Numbered from the stretch's first letter, positions 1 through 10,400 are shown. The stretch is 22,764 bases of DNA from Zelonia costaricensis (GCA_030849075.1 JASAOO010003110.1:1-22764), one strand, 5' to 3'. Translations and numbers: made by a program. The notes: generated by a model not told the origin, from the letters alone.

Positions 1-640
1 TACAGAGACAAGATGCTGAGGAGTCACCGGAAAGAAGCAAACCCCAAAGCACGACACCCACGCCTCGGCGAACGTACTGAAGCCGCGCGCTTCACGTACT
101 GCCGGGATGGGGAGTGTGCTGGTTGATTTCCAAGTGACTCCGCGTGTTTTGGCTGCCCTGTGTCGCTCTTGCTGCCCTGCTCGTTCCTTTGCTTTTTTGT
201 TTTCCTTTTCTTCTCCGACAGTGAGAGAGAGAGTGTGCGACGGGATGGGGAAACTGGGGTGCGGTAAAGGCACACAGCGCACGTGCATATGCGTGTGCGT
301 GCGCGCGACTGTGTGGTTGTCTGCCTCTGTCTTTCCCTGCCACCTTTCGTCTCCGCACGCACAGACTTCAGACTACGTGTGTGTGTGTGAAGAGCTGCGG
401 GCCGTCAGGGACAATGGGAAGCAGGCGAGTGAGAGCGTAGGCAGGTTTCTGCGCACTTCTCGTTCCGCCCCCCCCCCTATTCAACGCTCGGTGTCGTCGT
501 CTTCTCCTTTCACGATTTCGGAGGGCTCGTCTCGTCTCTCTCCCCCAAAAAGAGAAAAAGAAAACGAAGCAAGAATAGACGCAGGGGAAATGCACCAGCG
601 TTGTGGGATGACAGGCGGCACGGCGCCGTGAGCGTCTGTG

Positions 641-661
641 ACGCATGCCTGATGCATGCGT
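641..661. repeat. Short perfect inverted repeat (8-bp arms, 5-nt loop)
   Basis: The arms ACGCATGC (641-648) and GCATGCGT (654-661) are exact reverse complements around CTGAT. It could form a small RNA hairpin in the 3' UTR of an upstream gene. Arms of this length also occur by chance in GC-rich DNA, so no function is assigned. Confidence 0.5.
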
Positions 662-1399
662 GTCCACGCGCAGCGGTGTCCGGCGTCGGTTGCGGAGTGA
701 ACCATCAAATTCTCCGCTACTCGGCGTGTGTCAGGTTACGCGAGAGGGCACGTTCGTCGACTGCCGTGGTCACGCAGGACCCGGGCGACGCGGGCTTTGA
801 CACGGCGGCCAAAGCGAAGGGAGCTGCGCCAGGCTCCTCCTTCATTCCGCCTCGTCTGCTGAAACGTTCCCCTCGGCACTTAGGCAGAAGATGATATCAC
901 TGGAGAGCACTCCCTCCTTTTTCTTTCCCTCTCCCCATACGTGTCTGTTGCTCGGTATTCTTGCCGCACCTCCACCGGGCATCGACCCCTCAAATCACAA
1001 ACGCACTCACATGCACACGCACACACATATACACGCTGAGTAACGGCACCTCAGCACTCAGCGCCGTTGCCTCCCCCCTCTCCCGCTGTGCACCTATCTA
1101 GCTCTCTCTATCTCGATCCCCCCGCTTGGTCCTCGGTTGTGCCCCTGGAGCTCGCGTAGTGTTGGACACTTCGGACCCCCTCCCCCCCCCCCCCCACACA
1201 CGGAAGCGCTCTCGGTTAGACTCGAAAACGGACGAACTTTACCGGTCGTCTTCACCCCTTTTCCGTTTTGTTTCTATTTCTCCTTCGTATATCCAAGCCT
1301 TCTCCGCACACGCACAGCCGCACGCGCACAAACCCCGCGGTCCCCCCTCCCTCCTGCGGCAGCAACATCACGTGCATCAGCTGGGTGGTGAAGACTGAT

Positions 1400-1400
<1 letters not shown>

Positions 1401-1428
<28 letters not shown>
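1401..1428 (+). repeat. (AC)14 microsatellite
   Basis: An uninterrupted AC dinucleotide run lies in the spacer about 400 nt before the presumed splice acceptor of the GTPBP-like gene. It is translated as alternating His-Thr or Val-Cys in spurious open frames, which helps to reject those frames. Confidence 0.97.
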
Positions 1429-1431
<3 letters not shown>

Positions 1432-1734
1432 CGACCCTCCCGCCTTTGCACTTTGTTCTCCGCCCCGCTCCTACTGTGAACGTTGCCCTTTTTTGTTCTC
1501 GCTTCTTTTTTTTTGTTTCTCCTGGGCATCTCCTCCTCTTCCTCCTCCTCCCCCCGGTCCTCCTCTTCTCCATCGCCACCGTGCCCCCTCCCCCCTCTCT
1601 CTTCGTCTACGTGGGCCAGCACTTTCACCCTTTCTCATTCACTTACGTTTTCTTTTTCTCATTTGCCACCTGCCACCCACCCCCCTTTGTGCAGCATTCA
1701 TCCCTTTTCCTCTCCCACCTCTGTTGCCGTGTGA

Positions 1735-1829
1735 CCCAGTGCCCCCTTTCGCTGTCAGTGTCCTCGTCAGTCCCCCCCCCCCTTCCTTCTCCCGCCCCGC
1801 TCCTCTTCCCTCTCCTCCTCTCTTCTCAG
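1735..1829 (+). promoter_or_regulatory. Probable spliced-leader trans-splice acceptor of the GTPBP-like gene
   Basis: A long, nearly pure C/T tract runs to the AG at 1828-1829. No ATG occurs between this AG and 2010, so the mature mRNA would begin with a 5' UTR of about 180 nt and the first ATG would be the chosen start. AG dinucleotides at 1862-1863 and 2002-2003 are possible alternatives. The polypyrimidine-AG rule is established for trypanosomatids; use of this exact site is inferred. Confidence 0.6.
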
Positions 1830-2009
1830 CACACGGCTGCACCTACGCAAGTGAGTCTTTCAGCGCCACAGCGTCTTGTCTTCAACGCGCGGTCCTGATT
1901 TGAGCCTCACCCGTCGCTACCTCGAGCGGTGCTCCTCCCCTCCTCTCCCCCTTGCCCCTTCACGTCTCTCCACGCCACTGCCTCCCCGGTGGTGCACTCG
2001 CAGCGAGCC

Positions 2010-4592
2010 ATGCTACAACAGGAGGTGTTTCGAATACGCAGCTTATCGGGTGAGGCGTGCCCCGCAGACCCGGCCCAGCCACCGATTCACAGCTTTTCCT
2101 CCCCGGTGGCCGCGGCGGCGGCTGATGCTTCCGTTTCGACGTCACACGTTGAGGCGGTGGAGTGCACGACGCCGCTAAGGCCCGCGCCGCCCGAGACGGC
2201 GGGGGGCTCGGGCAGCGTGTCGGCGTCCCAGCGGCGTGTGATGGCTGAACGCGCCTCCGCGTCGTTCCGGCAGGACCGGCGGCTGCAGCGGGGCTGCATC
2301 GGCGATGCCCCCGCACCCTTTCCAAGCGCGAACGATGTGACCCAGTCGTCCTGCTCGTCCTCCCGCTCGGCGCCACCGGCACCGCAAACAGTGAAATCAC
2401 CCGGGTGGGCGGCGCTGCCGGCGTCGGTGATGGGCCGTGGCGCGTGGCCACCCGGGATGCCACCCATGCAACTCGACGCTGAGAGCGGCGGGGAGGTCGA
2501 CGCGCTGGGGAAGCGGTCACAAGCTTCTCGGTGGACAACGAACCGCTGCTGCGCCGCACGCGCGCCGATGCCAGCACTGCAGCCACCGCCGCCGTTCTCG
2601 CAGTCCGGTGGCGCGGCGCAGCAGGCGCTGACAGCCGAGGACGACGAGGGCGATGTGGAGTACAAGTGGCGCCTCACCGGCATCTCAGCCACGCGCTTCC
2701 AGCACCTCGTCACTCAGATGCAGTTCCGCGTGTCGGAGGGGCGCGGGCAGTGCCTGTACGAGCTGGGCGTGTCCGACGACGGCACACCGCGCGGGCTGAC
2801 GCTGCAGGACTTCAACGAGTCTGTCGACACGATTCGGCGCATGGCCGCGCAGCTGCAGCTGGAGGCGACGCTGCTGCAGCGCTGCGTTGTCGCGCAGCGA
2901 GGCGCCAGCAACTCGACCTCGACCAGCACGACGGCTTCGCCGTACGACAAGATCAAAGGAACCCCAGCGGGCTGGGTGGAGAGCTCGGGCAAGGGAATGG
3001 GCGAGCGCGGCGCGGCGGGCAGTGCCGAGGAGGCAGACGACGCGGGGGAGCTGCTGTGCGGCGAGATTATGGTGTCGCGGCGGCAGGCTGGCAACGGCAG
3101 CCACGACCTCAGCCTCGCCTTCTGCGGCGCCGTGGGCTCGGGCAAGTCAACGCTAATGGCGGTGCTGCTCACCTCCCGGCTGGACGACGGCTGCGGCGGC
3201 ACTCGGCAGTCCCTCTTCAACCACAAGCACGAGCTGGACTCGGGCCGGACCAGCTCGCTGGCGTCGCGGGTGTGGACAGTGCCACCAGAGGCACCAGGAG
3301 CCTCGCCGGTCGCGACGCTGCCACTCGGCGCCGCCGCTGCTGGAGCTGGAGCTGGAGCTGGAGGGGAGGTATCGCCGGCGGCCTTCAGCTGGCCTTGCCT
3401 GGGCCCCAGCGCCTCTCCGCCTCCGCCGCCGACACCGCCCTTCACGTGTGCCTCGCCGCGCTCCATCACGCTGCTGGACGCTGGTGGCGACATCACCAAG
3501 ACGATGCTGTTTGGCTTAATGAGCCGCAAGCCGGACTACGTCTGCGTCTGCGTCGCGGCGGACACGGCGGATGTCGCCGATGTCCCGCTCTACGCCGAGG
3601 TGTGCTGCGCCATGAATACGCCGTTCCTCGTCGCCGTCACCAAGAGCGACCGTGTGGAGGAGTTCGAGCTGGATGGCCTCCTGATGGAGCTCGCCGTCGC
3701 GCTGCAGGCCGTCGGCTGCACGTCCGAGCAGGTCGACTCCCTCTTGCTGGCGGACGAGTGCTGCCGTGAGTGGCTGCCACGGCACCGTGACGCCGCGGTG
3801 GAGGGCGGGGTGGGCCGCACGACGCCGGCAATGTCGCCCATCACCGCCGCGGGCCCTGTTCCGCCGCGAGGGCAGCGGCTGCGCGTGCCTGTCTTCTGCG
3901 TCTCCTCCGTGGAGGGCGGGGCGGGGCTGGAGCTGTTCCGGTCGTGCATCTCGCACCTGCAGAACCCGCCGCCATCGCCGCCACAGAGCCCCGCGTCGTG
4001 GGCGACGAAGCCGCCCTTCGAGGTGCTGCTCGACTACGCGTTTGCCGTGGACGGGGTGGGACCGGTGGTCCACGGCCGTGTGTCGCACGGACCAGTGGAG
4101 GTGGGGTGCACCTGCTACGTGGGCCCCGGCAGCGACGGTCGCTTCTACATGGTGCTCGTGCGCGGCATCCACGTCGACGGCGAGCACGTGAACGAGGCGC
4201 AGGTCGGCGACGAGGCCACGTTCGCGCTGGACCGGTTGCCGGAGGCGGTGACGGTCTCGCACAGGGGCAAGGTGCTCGTGCGGCAGCCGGAGCGCGTCGC
4301 GCGGGGTTTCCAGGCGACGGTGGTCGTGCTGTCGCAGTCGATGAGCGAGCGGATGGAGCCGATCATGTACACCCGCAACGCACGGCAAGCGGTAAGCGTG
4401 ATGTCCTTCTGCCCACTCACGAGCGCCGCTGCGGGTGGCGTGGCGGGGCAGCGGGACACCGTCTTGCTGCAGTGCCGCTTCCTCTTCCGTCCAGAGGTGG
4501 TCGGCGCGGGGGACGCGGTGGTGCTGCACTGGGCCCCGCGCGGCATCGCCGTTGGCCGCATCCTCTCCGTGGAGGCGTCGGACAGGGTATAG
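2010..4592 (+). CDS. GTPBP1/GTPBP2-like translational GTPase (860 aa)
   Basis: A translation-type GTPase of the GTPBP1/GTPBP2 branch, whose animal members act on elongating or stalled ribosomes in the cytosol. Residues 1-215 are a low-complexity extension. Residues 216-300 match the family's N-terminal domain. The P-loop GAVGSGKS is 373-380, followed by the family block ending GRTSS (about 405-420). DxxG is D490-G493, the TKSD box is 544-547, and G5 (VSSVEG) is about 631-636. Beta-barrel domain II covers about 668-765 and domain III runs to the C-terminus. The protein is longer than human members (roughly 600-670 aa) because of the extension and Ala/Gly/Pro inserts, including an Ala-Gly run from GCTGGA repeats near 3339. 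The residue after DxxG is Asp494, where relatives have the catalytic His. The start is the first ATG after the acceptor; the open frame back to 1929 has only GTG. Family assignment is firm; activity is uncertain. Confidence 0.93.
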   Translation: MLQQEVFRIRSLSGEACPADPAQPPIHSFSSPVAAAAADASVSTSHVEAVECTTPLRPAPPETAGGSGSVSASQRRVMAERASASFRQDRRLQRGCIGDAPAPFPSANDVTQSSCSSSRSAPPAPQTVKSPGWAALPASVMGRGAWPPGMPPMQLDAESGGEVDALGKRSQASRWTTNRCCAARAPMPALQPPPPFSQSGGAAQQALTAEDDEGDVEYKWRLTGISATRFQHLVTQMQFRVSEGRGQCLYELGVSDDGTPRGLTLQDFNESVDTIRRMAAQLQLEATLLQRCVVAQRGASNSTSTSTTASPYDKIKGTPAGWVESSGKGMGERGAAGSAEEADDAGELLCGEIMVSRRQAGNGSHDLSLAFCGAVGSGKSTLMAVLLTSRLDDGCGGTRQSLFNHKHELDSGRTSSLASRVWTVPPEAPGASPVATLPLGAAAAGAGAGAGGEVSPAAFSWPCLGPSASPPPPPTPPFTCASPRSITLLDAGGDITKTMLFGLMSRKPDYVCVCVAADTADVADVPLYAEVCCAMNTPFLVAVTKSDRVEEFELDGLLMELAVALQAVGCTSEQVDSLLLADECCREWLPRHRDAAVEGGVGRTTPAMSPITAAGPVPPRGQRLRVPVFCVSSVEGGAGLELFRSCISHLQNPPPSPPQSPASWATKPPFEVLLDYAFAVDGVGPVVHGRVSHGPVEVGCTCYVGPGSDGRFYMVLVRGIHVDGEHVNEAQVGDEATFALDRLPEAVTVSHRGKVLVRQPERVARGFQATVVVLSQSMSERMEPIMYTRNARQAVSVMSFCPLTSAAAGGVAGQRDTVLLQCRFLFRPEVVGAGDAVVLHWAPRGIAVGRILSVEASDRV

Positions 4593-5278
4593 TCTCTCAG
4601 GGACGCTGGCAGAATGGAAGAGAGTCCTCCACGATGCGGAGAACAGCTTTGCGAGTCTGCACCCGCGGCGCCCTCTCGCGCCATCGCGTCTGGACCCCCA
4701 TTCCCCCTTCCCGCTCCCCCAACCACCAGCCAACCTCCTTCCTGCTTGAACGGCCGCTTCTCCGTTCCAAGCCTGTTTCCTTTCCCTCCCACTTCACTCG
4801 CCTGCAGTGCCCGTGTGGTGCTCCCCTCCCGCTCGCTTAGTTTCCCACCCCATCCGTCAGCGCTACCCCGTCAGACACTACAAGATTTCTTCTTCGTCTT
4901 CTCCCTTCGCTGCCCTCGCACCTTGTTTGCATTCATGTGTGTCGCTGCCGGTCCTCCTGCGGCGCTGTTGCGCCCCCTATGTATCTTGTCGATAGTTTTT
5001 CTTTCTGCTCCTCGTTGTTTTAGCTTGCGTCGTGACGAAGGCGATGACCTGCTAGTGCGGGTGCGCATTCAACACGGAGGAACCGCACTGAGACCGGTGT
5101 CACCGACCCCCCTCCTCCCTCCCCCCCTCCCTCCCTCCCCATCACAGCGGCAGCAGAGCCTCCTCGTCTTGTGTGTGTGTTGCGTCCACCCGTTTCGTCC
5201 CTCCCCCCTTCTCTGACCCTCTTTTCTCCTGCGGTCGCCACCCTGGGCTTTTTCGTTACTCGGCGACCTCGCCCTCGG

Positions 5279-5299
5279 GGCAGCAGGCGCGCTGCTGCC
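5279..5299 (+). repeat. GC-rich inverted repeat (8-bp arms)
   Basis: GGCAGCAG (5279-5286) and CTGCTGCC (5292-5299) are exact reverse complements around a 5-nt loop and are followed by a T run. It resembles a bacterial terminator, but that reading does not apply in a trypanosomatid nuclear genome. It may be a 3' UTR structure or chance. Confidence 0.5.
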
Positions 5300-6475
5300 T
5301 TTTAGGTGGACTGTGCTCGTTTGACGCGAGAACGGTACTTTGTGTTTTGCCGTGCCTCTGCGCACGCTGCGGTGCGGTAGGGAGGGGGGGGGAGTTGTAC
5401 GTCGCTCGCACGACACCGCCGTCACCCCCGCCCCCCAAAGTGTTGTCTCTTGTGCTTTTTCTCGCGAGCGGCTTTCTTCCCTTTTCGCTTCACCTTTCCC
5501 CCTCCTTTGAAAAAGAATCCTGTTCTTCTTGGCTCGACGTCGCTGACAGATTCAAGCAGACCCAGCGCTTCGATCTCGCCTCGACCAATCGCCGCACAAC
5601 ACGAGCTAGCAGGCGTGGCGTTGCGTCGCGTACGTGCCTCCTCGCATATGTCTCCCGCGAACGCGAAGAAAAGCAGCCGCTCGTGGCTGACTGCAGGCCC
5701 TCTTTCCTTCTGTCCCTGAGGCCGCACGTATGATGGCTTTCTCGCCTTCCCGCTCAGGTGTCGTCACGCACCCTCTCGGTGGCTTGCCCCTGCCCCACAA
5801 AAAAAAACCAAAAAGAAAAAAGGAGAGGCGCAGGAGTGAAGTCGCACGAGCAGTGGCCGTACTTTGCATTCCTCATCACTTTCTTGTTTGCAGTATCCCC
5901 GTGTGTGCGGGAGTGTTCGTTTGCGTAGCTGGTCCCCCTCCCCTCCCCCTGTGGTGTCCGTGTTGGTCCATTGTTGCGTTTCTGTTTTTTGTTCTTCTGT
6001 CCGCTCTGTTCTTGCTTGATGTACTTGATGGGTTTTTGTTTTTCTAAGCGGTGCACACGCCCCATTCTAATGCCCTCTCTCGCGCTTCCACCCCCTTCGT
6101 CACGTCTTCGTCCTGCCTTGTCTCGTCTCGTTGGAGTTGGTCGTACGCCTCGGCGCTCTCTCCCTCTCTCGATTTCGCTTCTCTCTCTCTCTCTGCCGCT
6201 TGCGCGGTTTTGCGCTGCGAAGAGCAGCTGAAGGCACGTGTGCACGTAAATACCCCCCCCCCCCACCCTCTTCTTGCTCGGTGCAAGGAACTGGTGCGTT
6301 GCGTGTGCGGTGGAAATCGAAGGTGGAGGACCGGCGAAGCAACCACGGCGGTCTTCGTCGTCCTAGCGCGCTCTGTGCGTTTCGCTCCTTTAGACGTGTC
6401 CGCGTTGCCGCCTTGCTCGCGCTGGGTCTCCACGAAAACAGAAGCAGCGCTGTGGATAAGGAAAGCGCACACACA

Positions 6476-6478
<3 letters not shown>

Positions 6479-6514
<36 letters not shown>
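6479..6514 (+). repeat. (CA)18 microsatellite
   Basis: A perfect CA dinucleotide run in the middle of the spacer, and the longest CA tract in the window. It is about 870 nt upstream of the acceptor used for the next gene. Confidence 0.97.
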
Positions 6515-6515
<1 letters not shown>

Positions 6516-7205
6516 GAAGGCGAAATGGGAGAGAGCGCGAGCTCTTGTCGATGAGATGCATGACGATGCGTGTCTGCGCGGCTCGGATAAGCGACCCGTC
6601 AGGTATGTCCCCTGCCAGTCCTTGACCGCAGCAGGCGAGAGGTTTAACATGAGGTGCTACCGAAAGAGTTGATTTGCCAAAAAGAAGAAAAAACGAAGAT
6701 CAGCCGTTAGTTCCCCTGCGTGTTCACGCAAAATGCAGAAATGCAGAATCTGAGGTGCTCTGCCCTTCTTTTTCTCAGCTGGTAGTCACGGGCTACAAAT
6801 GCAGGGGAGGCTTGCTCTGGCCGGTCACCAGGGTGAGCGCACTAGGCGAGATGGCGCGTAGAGCTTAACCGTTCTCGCCTACTCTGCGGTGTCTTCAGGG
6901 CTGCGTTCCTCCGACGCCCTCCGCAGCCACGCGCCCGTTCATCCCAGACGCGGAGCTCGCCACTGCCAGCAGATGTCGGCTACCGGCTTGCTCACCCCGC
7001 TAACGTCAATCCTGCTCTACGTTTACCCACGAATGCCGCTTTCCTCCTTTCTGTCCACCCGCACCGCGCTCTCCGTGCACCCTCATCACCACCAACACAC
7101 ACGCAAAAAACCAGCATGCTATCGCCAGCGGCGCGAGTCCGGGTGCTGATCTGGGCACACCGCCAAATAGAACTGAACCGAGAACCAACCACAACCATAC
7201 AGCAG

Positions 7206-7237
7206 CACACTCACACACACAAACACACACACACACA
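7206..7237 (+). repeat. Interrupted CA microsatellite
   Basis: A CA-rich run with two small interruptions, about 140 nt before the splice acceptor of the membrane-protein gene. Confidence 0.9.
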
Positions 7238-7299
7238 GAGGGACGAAGCTGGAGGACAGCGTTTGTGTTTTCCCGTCCACCAAATTGTTCGCTCTGCCC

Positions 7300-7379
7300 C
7301 TCTCTTTTGGTGGGATTTCTTGAACCCCCTCCCCCCGCCCCGCCACACTCCTATTTCGCCTCTTTTCCCTATTCTACAG
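7300..7379 (+). promoter_or_regulatory. Probable trans-splice acceptor of the M64-like membrane protein gene
   Basis: A dense C/T tract runs from about 7300 to the sequence TTCTACAG, with AG at 7378-7379. This leaves a 5' UTR of about 59 nt that ends in an A-rich stretch just before the ATG at 7439, with no earlier ATG. The site excludes the in-frame upstream extension to 7265, which would begin at GTG and lie before the acceptor. AGs a few bases downstream could be minor alternatives. Confidence 0.75.
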
Positions 7380-7438
7380 GAACGCGTTGCAGTGCAGCTC
7401 CGGCCGGTTCGCTGACAAAAAAAACAAGAGAAACAACA

Positions 7439-10400
7439 ATGCGGCGGCCACAGCCCATCAATTCGCCTAGGCGCCGGGTGCGCGGCTGCCATGTGGCGTG
7501 CCTTGTGCTGCTGTCGCTACTGTGGGCCAGCGTGGTGACTGCCGCAGTAGACGAGAGCCCCGCCATAGCCGCCGCTACCGGGGTAACAGTGCAGGTGCTG
7601 CAGCAGGCGACCACAGACAACGCGACGCGGTCCATCTCGTTCCTCTCCTCCGGCTACCAGTCCGAGGCGGCCTTCCTGGCCGACGTGCGTGCCTGCGTGG
7701 CCGCGCTGACCAACTCCACCGGCGGCGTCTCCGCCGATCCGTGGCCGCGGTACGTGTCCCTCTTCAATCTCTACGCGGTGTACCAGTACTCGATGGATGC
7801 TGGAGCCAGTCGGCTCTCCGGCCCGCTCCACTCGTGCGCGGCCATGACAAACTGCGCCGCGCGCAAGGTGCGCAACAACCTGAACTGCTCCTTTGGCACG
7901 CCGAACCCGCACGTACTGGCCTGCGACGTCGCCCTCGTCCAGGCCATGGCGTCGTACGCGCCAGCGCAGGATGTGGCGGTGGTGCTTGTGAACGACGCGG
8001 AAGCGGCCGGTGCCGGTGCCAACGGCCTTGCGATAGTCGCGAATGACCCGTCGTACATGGCCCCCATGCTGGTGCACTACCTCAACCGCGCCTTCGCACA
8101 GCTGCAGGAGGAGTACAACCTGCGCCTCACGCCGGGCTCGGCAAGCACCGCCGAGGCCCTGCCGTCGCTGAACTGCGCGGCCTTCGGCTCAACGGCGGCG
8201 CAGCAGTGGCGGTATTGGCAGAACGACTCGGATGCGGTGGACGGGGTCGGCTGCGGAGTGGCCGACTACGTTGCCCCGACCAACGGCGGCTGCCTGATGC
8301 AGAGCAGCGCCGTGCCGGTCATGTGTCCCATCTGCCGCGAGCAGCTCACCATGTCCTTCTTCGACCCGACGGCGACCGCGAGCGTACTCGGCTCGCCGAG
8401 CGCGGTACCCCTCGACCTCGCAGCGGAGCGCTGCCCACCGGTCGGTCACACGTACTACGTGGACCAGTCTCCCGCGTCGCCGTCCTCCGCCGCCTCGCTG
8501 TCGTTATCTGCGGCAGCCGTGGGTCCGGCAAGCCGCGGGCTGTATCTCTCCCTTGGCCCCTTCGCCTTCCAGAACGACCTCCAAGTTACCTGGGCTGCAG
8601 CCGACGGCACGGTGCTCGCCACGGACGTGCAGACCCTCGCCATCGAAGGAGCCTCTGCGTGGAAGCTGCCAACGACGGTGACCGCCGTAATCGCAGACGC
8701 GACCCCCAATGTCCGTCCAGCGTGGCGCCAGCTCGCGCGGCTAGGTGGCATGACGAGCAACACCACCTTTCACATCGCAGCGTGGTCGCCGAGCGTCACG
8801 TGTGGTGCCGCGGCACCGACGTGCTTTGCCTCGCAGGCTACCTTTGCCGGCAATGCGGTGCTCCCGACCCCCGTGTGCGCGCCGCTCACGAACTCCACGG
8901 CGAGCGCGGCTTCGGCTGCTGCTGCTGCTGCGACGACGGTGGCGGCCGCGACGACCCTTCTGACGCCGGTCACAACGCAGGCCCCGCCTCCGCCGGCGTC
9001 GCTGGACGCCCTCGCGAGCGACGCAGGCCACAACCGCAACGTCGTCATCGTGGCCTCCGCCGTGAGCGGTGGCGTCGCTGTCGTGGCGGTGCTGGCCATC
9101 CTCGGCGTGTTTCTGGGCTGCGTGCGTGGGGCGCCGCGGGAGGTGCTGGACATGGGCGCCCTCGATAGCGCGGTGTACAGTGCGCTGAGCCTGTTCACGG
9201 TTGTGGCCGCGCTCGCGGGCGCCGCGTGCATCGCCGTGGTGTGCACCTTCGTGCCGGTCGAGTTCTTTCTGGGCAGCCCGGTGGCGCTGACAATTTTGGC
9301 CGTTGGCGGTGCGCAGCTGCTGGTGTCCCTTGTCAACTTCGCCGCGGCGCTCTTCCGCCTGTACGCGTGCGCTCTCGTCTGCGGCGTCGTCTCTGCCGTT
9401 TTCGGTGCGGGGCTCCTGGCCACGGGGCTCATGGCCCTCGCCACCTTCCTCGACCCCGGCACGGCCACGCAGTCCCAGTGGGTCGGCGCGCTCTGGCAGC
9501 GCGCGCTCTCCACGGAGCTGGGAAGCAGCTATTTGTGCAACACTGTGCAGGTCTCGCTGCAGTGCAGCGGCTATCACGCAGGGTGCTTCATGACGGCGAG
9601 CGCCGAGTGCCCGGCGGACTGCCCCGCGAACAATGCCTACGCCAACGCCTGTGAGGTGCCTTTCGTGTACTACATCAGCAGCATCTACATGCCCCTTGCC
9701 GTCGCGGCCCTCGCGACGGGCTTCCTCGCTGTCTGCCTCGGTGTGCTCGATGTGATGCACTTCACGCTCACGCGGCAGCTGCGGTACAGCGGACGGCTGC
9801 GCCGCTACTTCCGCACGTACCCGTCGCCACCGGTCGAGCCGCTCACGGCGACGGAGGCGGCGGAGGTGCGGCGTCTCTTCGAAAACGCCTGCCGCCACAG
9901 CGCGGGCACGATGGAGGGGAACAAGTTGATTAGCTTCATCGAAGTCGTGTTTGCCAAGTCGCTCACGGACAACTACAAGCAGCAGCTCGTGCGTCGCGGA
10001 CCGATGACATACAGCCAGCTCATGAGGTTGCACTTCCCGCACAGCGGTGCACTCATCGTGTCCTCGACAGAGAACAGCGCGGTCGCGAAGAAGGCCGTCG
10101 CAGAGACGCCGTCGAGCGGCGGCGGGTCGATCGACAGCGAGACAGTCAAGCAGGCGCGCTACACCGAGGCAGCGGGCGCCCTCTCGCCCGAGGAGCTGCG
10201 ACGTGTTTTCGCCGCGCAGGCTGGTCAACGACGCGCGCCAACGGAGGAGCAGCTCGTGGCGGCGATGCAGACGGCGGCGCTCGTCTGCCCTGGTGCGGCG
10301 TACTGCCGCGGCCTCACCGCGATGGAGCTGGAGGGGCTGCGGCGGGTGTGGACCGCGCTCCACCCCAAGGTGGCGGGCCCTCTCAGCGACTCGGAGCTGC

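Larger units (their letters stand above)
1..2009 (+). other. Non-coding spacer and 5' UTR upstream of the GTPBP-like gene
   Basis: I find no convincing gene here. The open frames lack an ATG or translate C/T tracts and dinucleotide repeats into low-complexity peptide. GT-rich stretches lie near 281-317 and 376-389, CA-rich stretches near 1000-1036 and at 1401-1428, and C/T-rich sequence dominates from about 1430 to the acceptor near 1829. The block at about 600-900 is not pyrimidine-biased and holds a short perfect inverted repeat (641-661). It may be part of the 3' UTR of a gene lying before the window, or a decayed retroposon. I cannot recognise a SIDER element by eye. Confidence 0.75.
4593..7438 (+). 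other. Spacer between the GTPBP-like gene and the M64-like membrane protein gene
   Basis: This 2.8-kb stretch has no supportable gene. It should contain the GTPBP-like 3' UTR and the 5' UTR of the next gene. It is strongly C/T-rich on the plus strand, with poly-C runs (for example near 6252-6264), a short GT run (5170-5180), and CA microsatellites at 6479-6514 and 7206-7237. Additional acceptor-like polypyrimidine-AG sites end at about 5893 and 6778 but lead to no long coding frame. A GC-rich hairpin lies at 5279-5299. The open frames here are low complexity or start at non-ATG codons. Confidence 0.75.

Noticed and set aside
1929..2009. Upstream extension of the GTPBP-like protein
   Set aside because: The frame is open but has no ATG, only GTG, and its composition is that of a C/T-rich 5' UTR.
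2531..3769. A 412-codon plus-strand frame inside the GTPBP-like gene
   Set aside because: It is an out-of-frame shadow with an Arg/Gly/Ala-rich product. The overlapping frame has all GTPase motifs.
3516..4733. A 405-codon minus-strand open frame
   Set aside because: It is antisense to the recognised GTPase domains, with low-complexity Arg/His content and no motif.
5279..5303. A hairpin followed by a T run, like a factor-independent terminator
   Set aside because: The window is trypanosomatid nuclear DNA, where this termination mechanism is not used for protein genes, and the T run is only four bases.
6044..6650. Several open frames with runs of Val-Cys or His-Thr over CA repeats
   Set aside because: The peptides are direct translations of the CA microsatellite and C/T tracts in every frame.
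7265..7438. Upstream extension of the membrane protein by 58 residues
   Set aside because: It starts at GTG, crosses the polypyrimidine-AG acceptor at 7379, and would bury the signal peptide.
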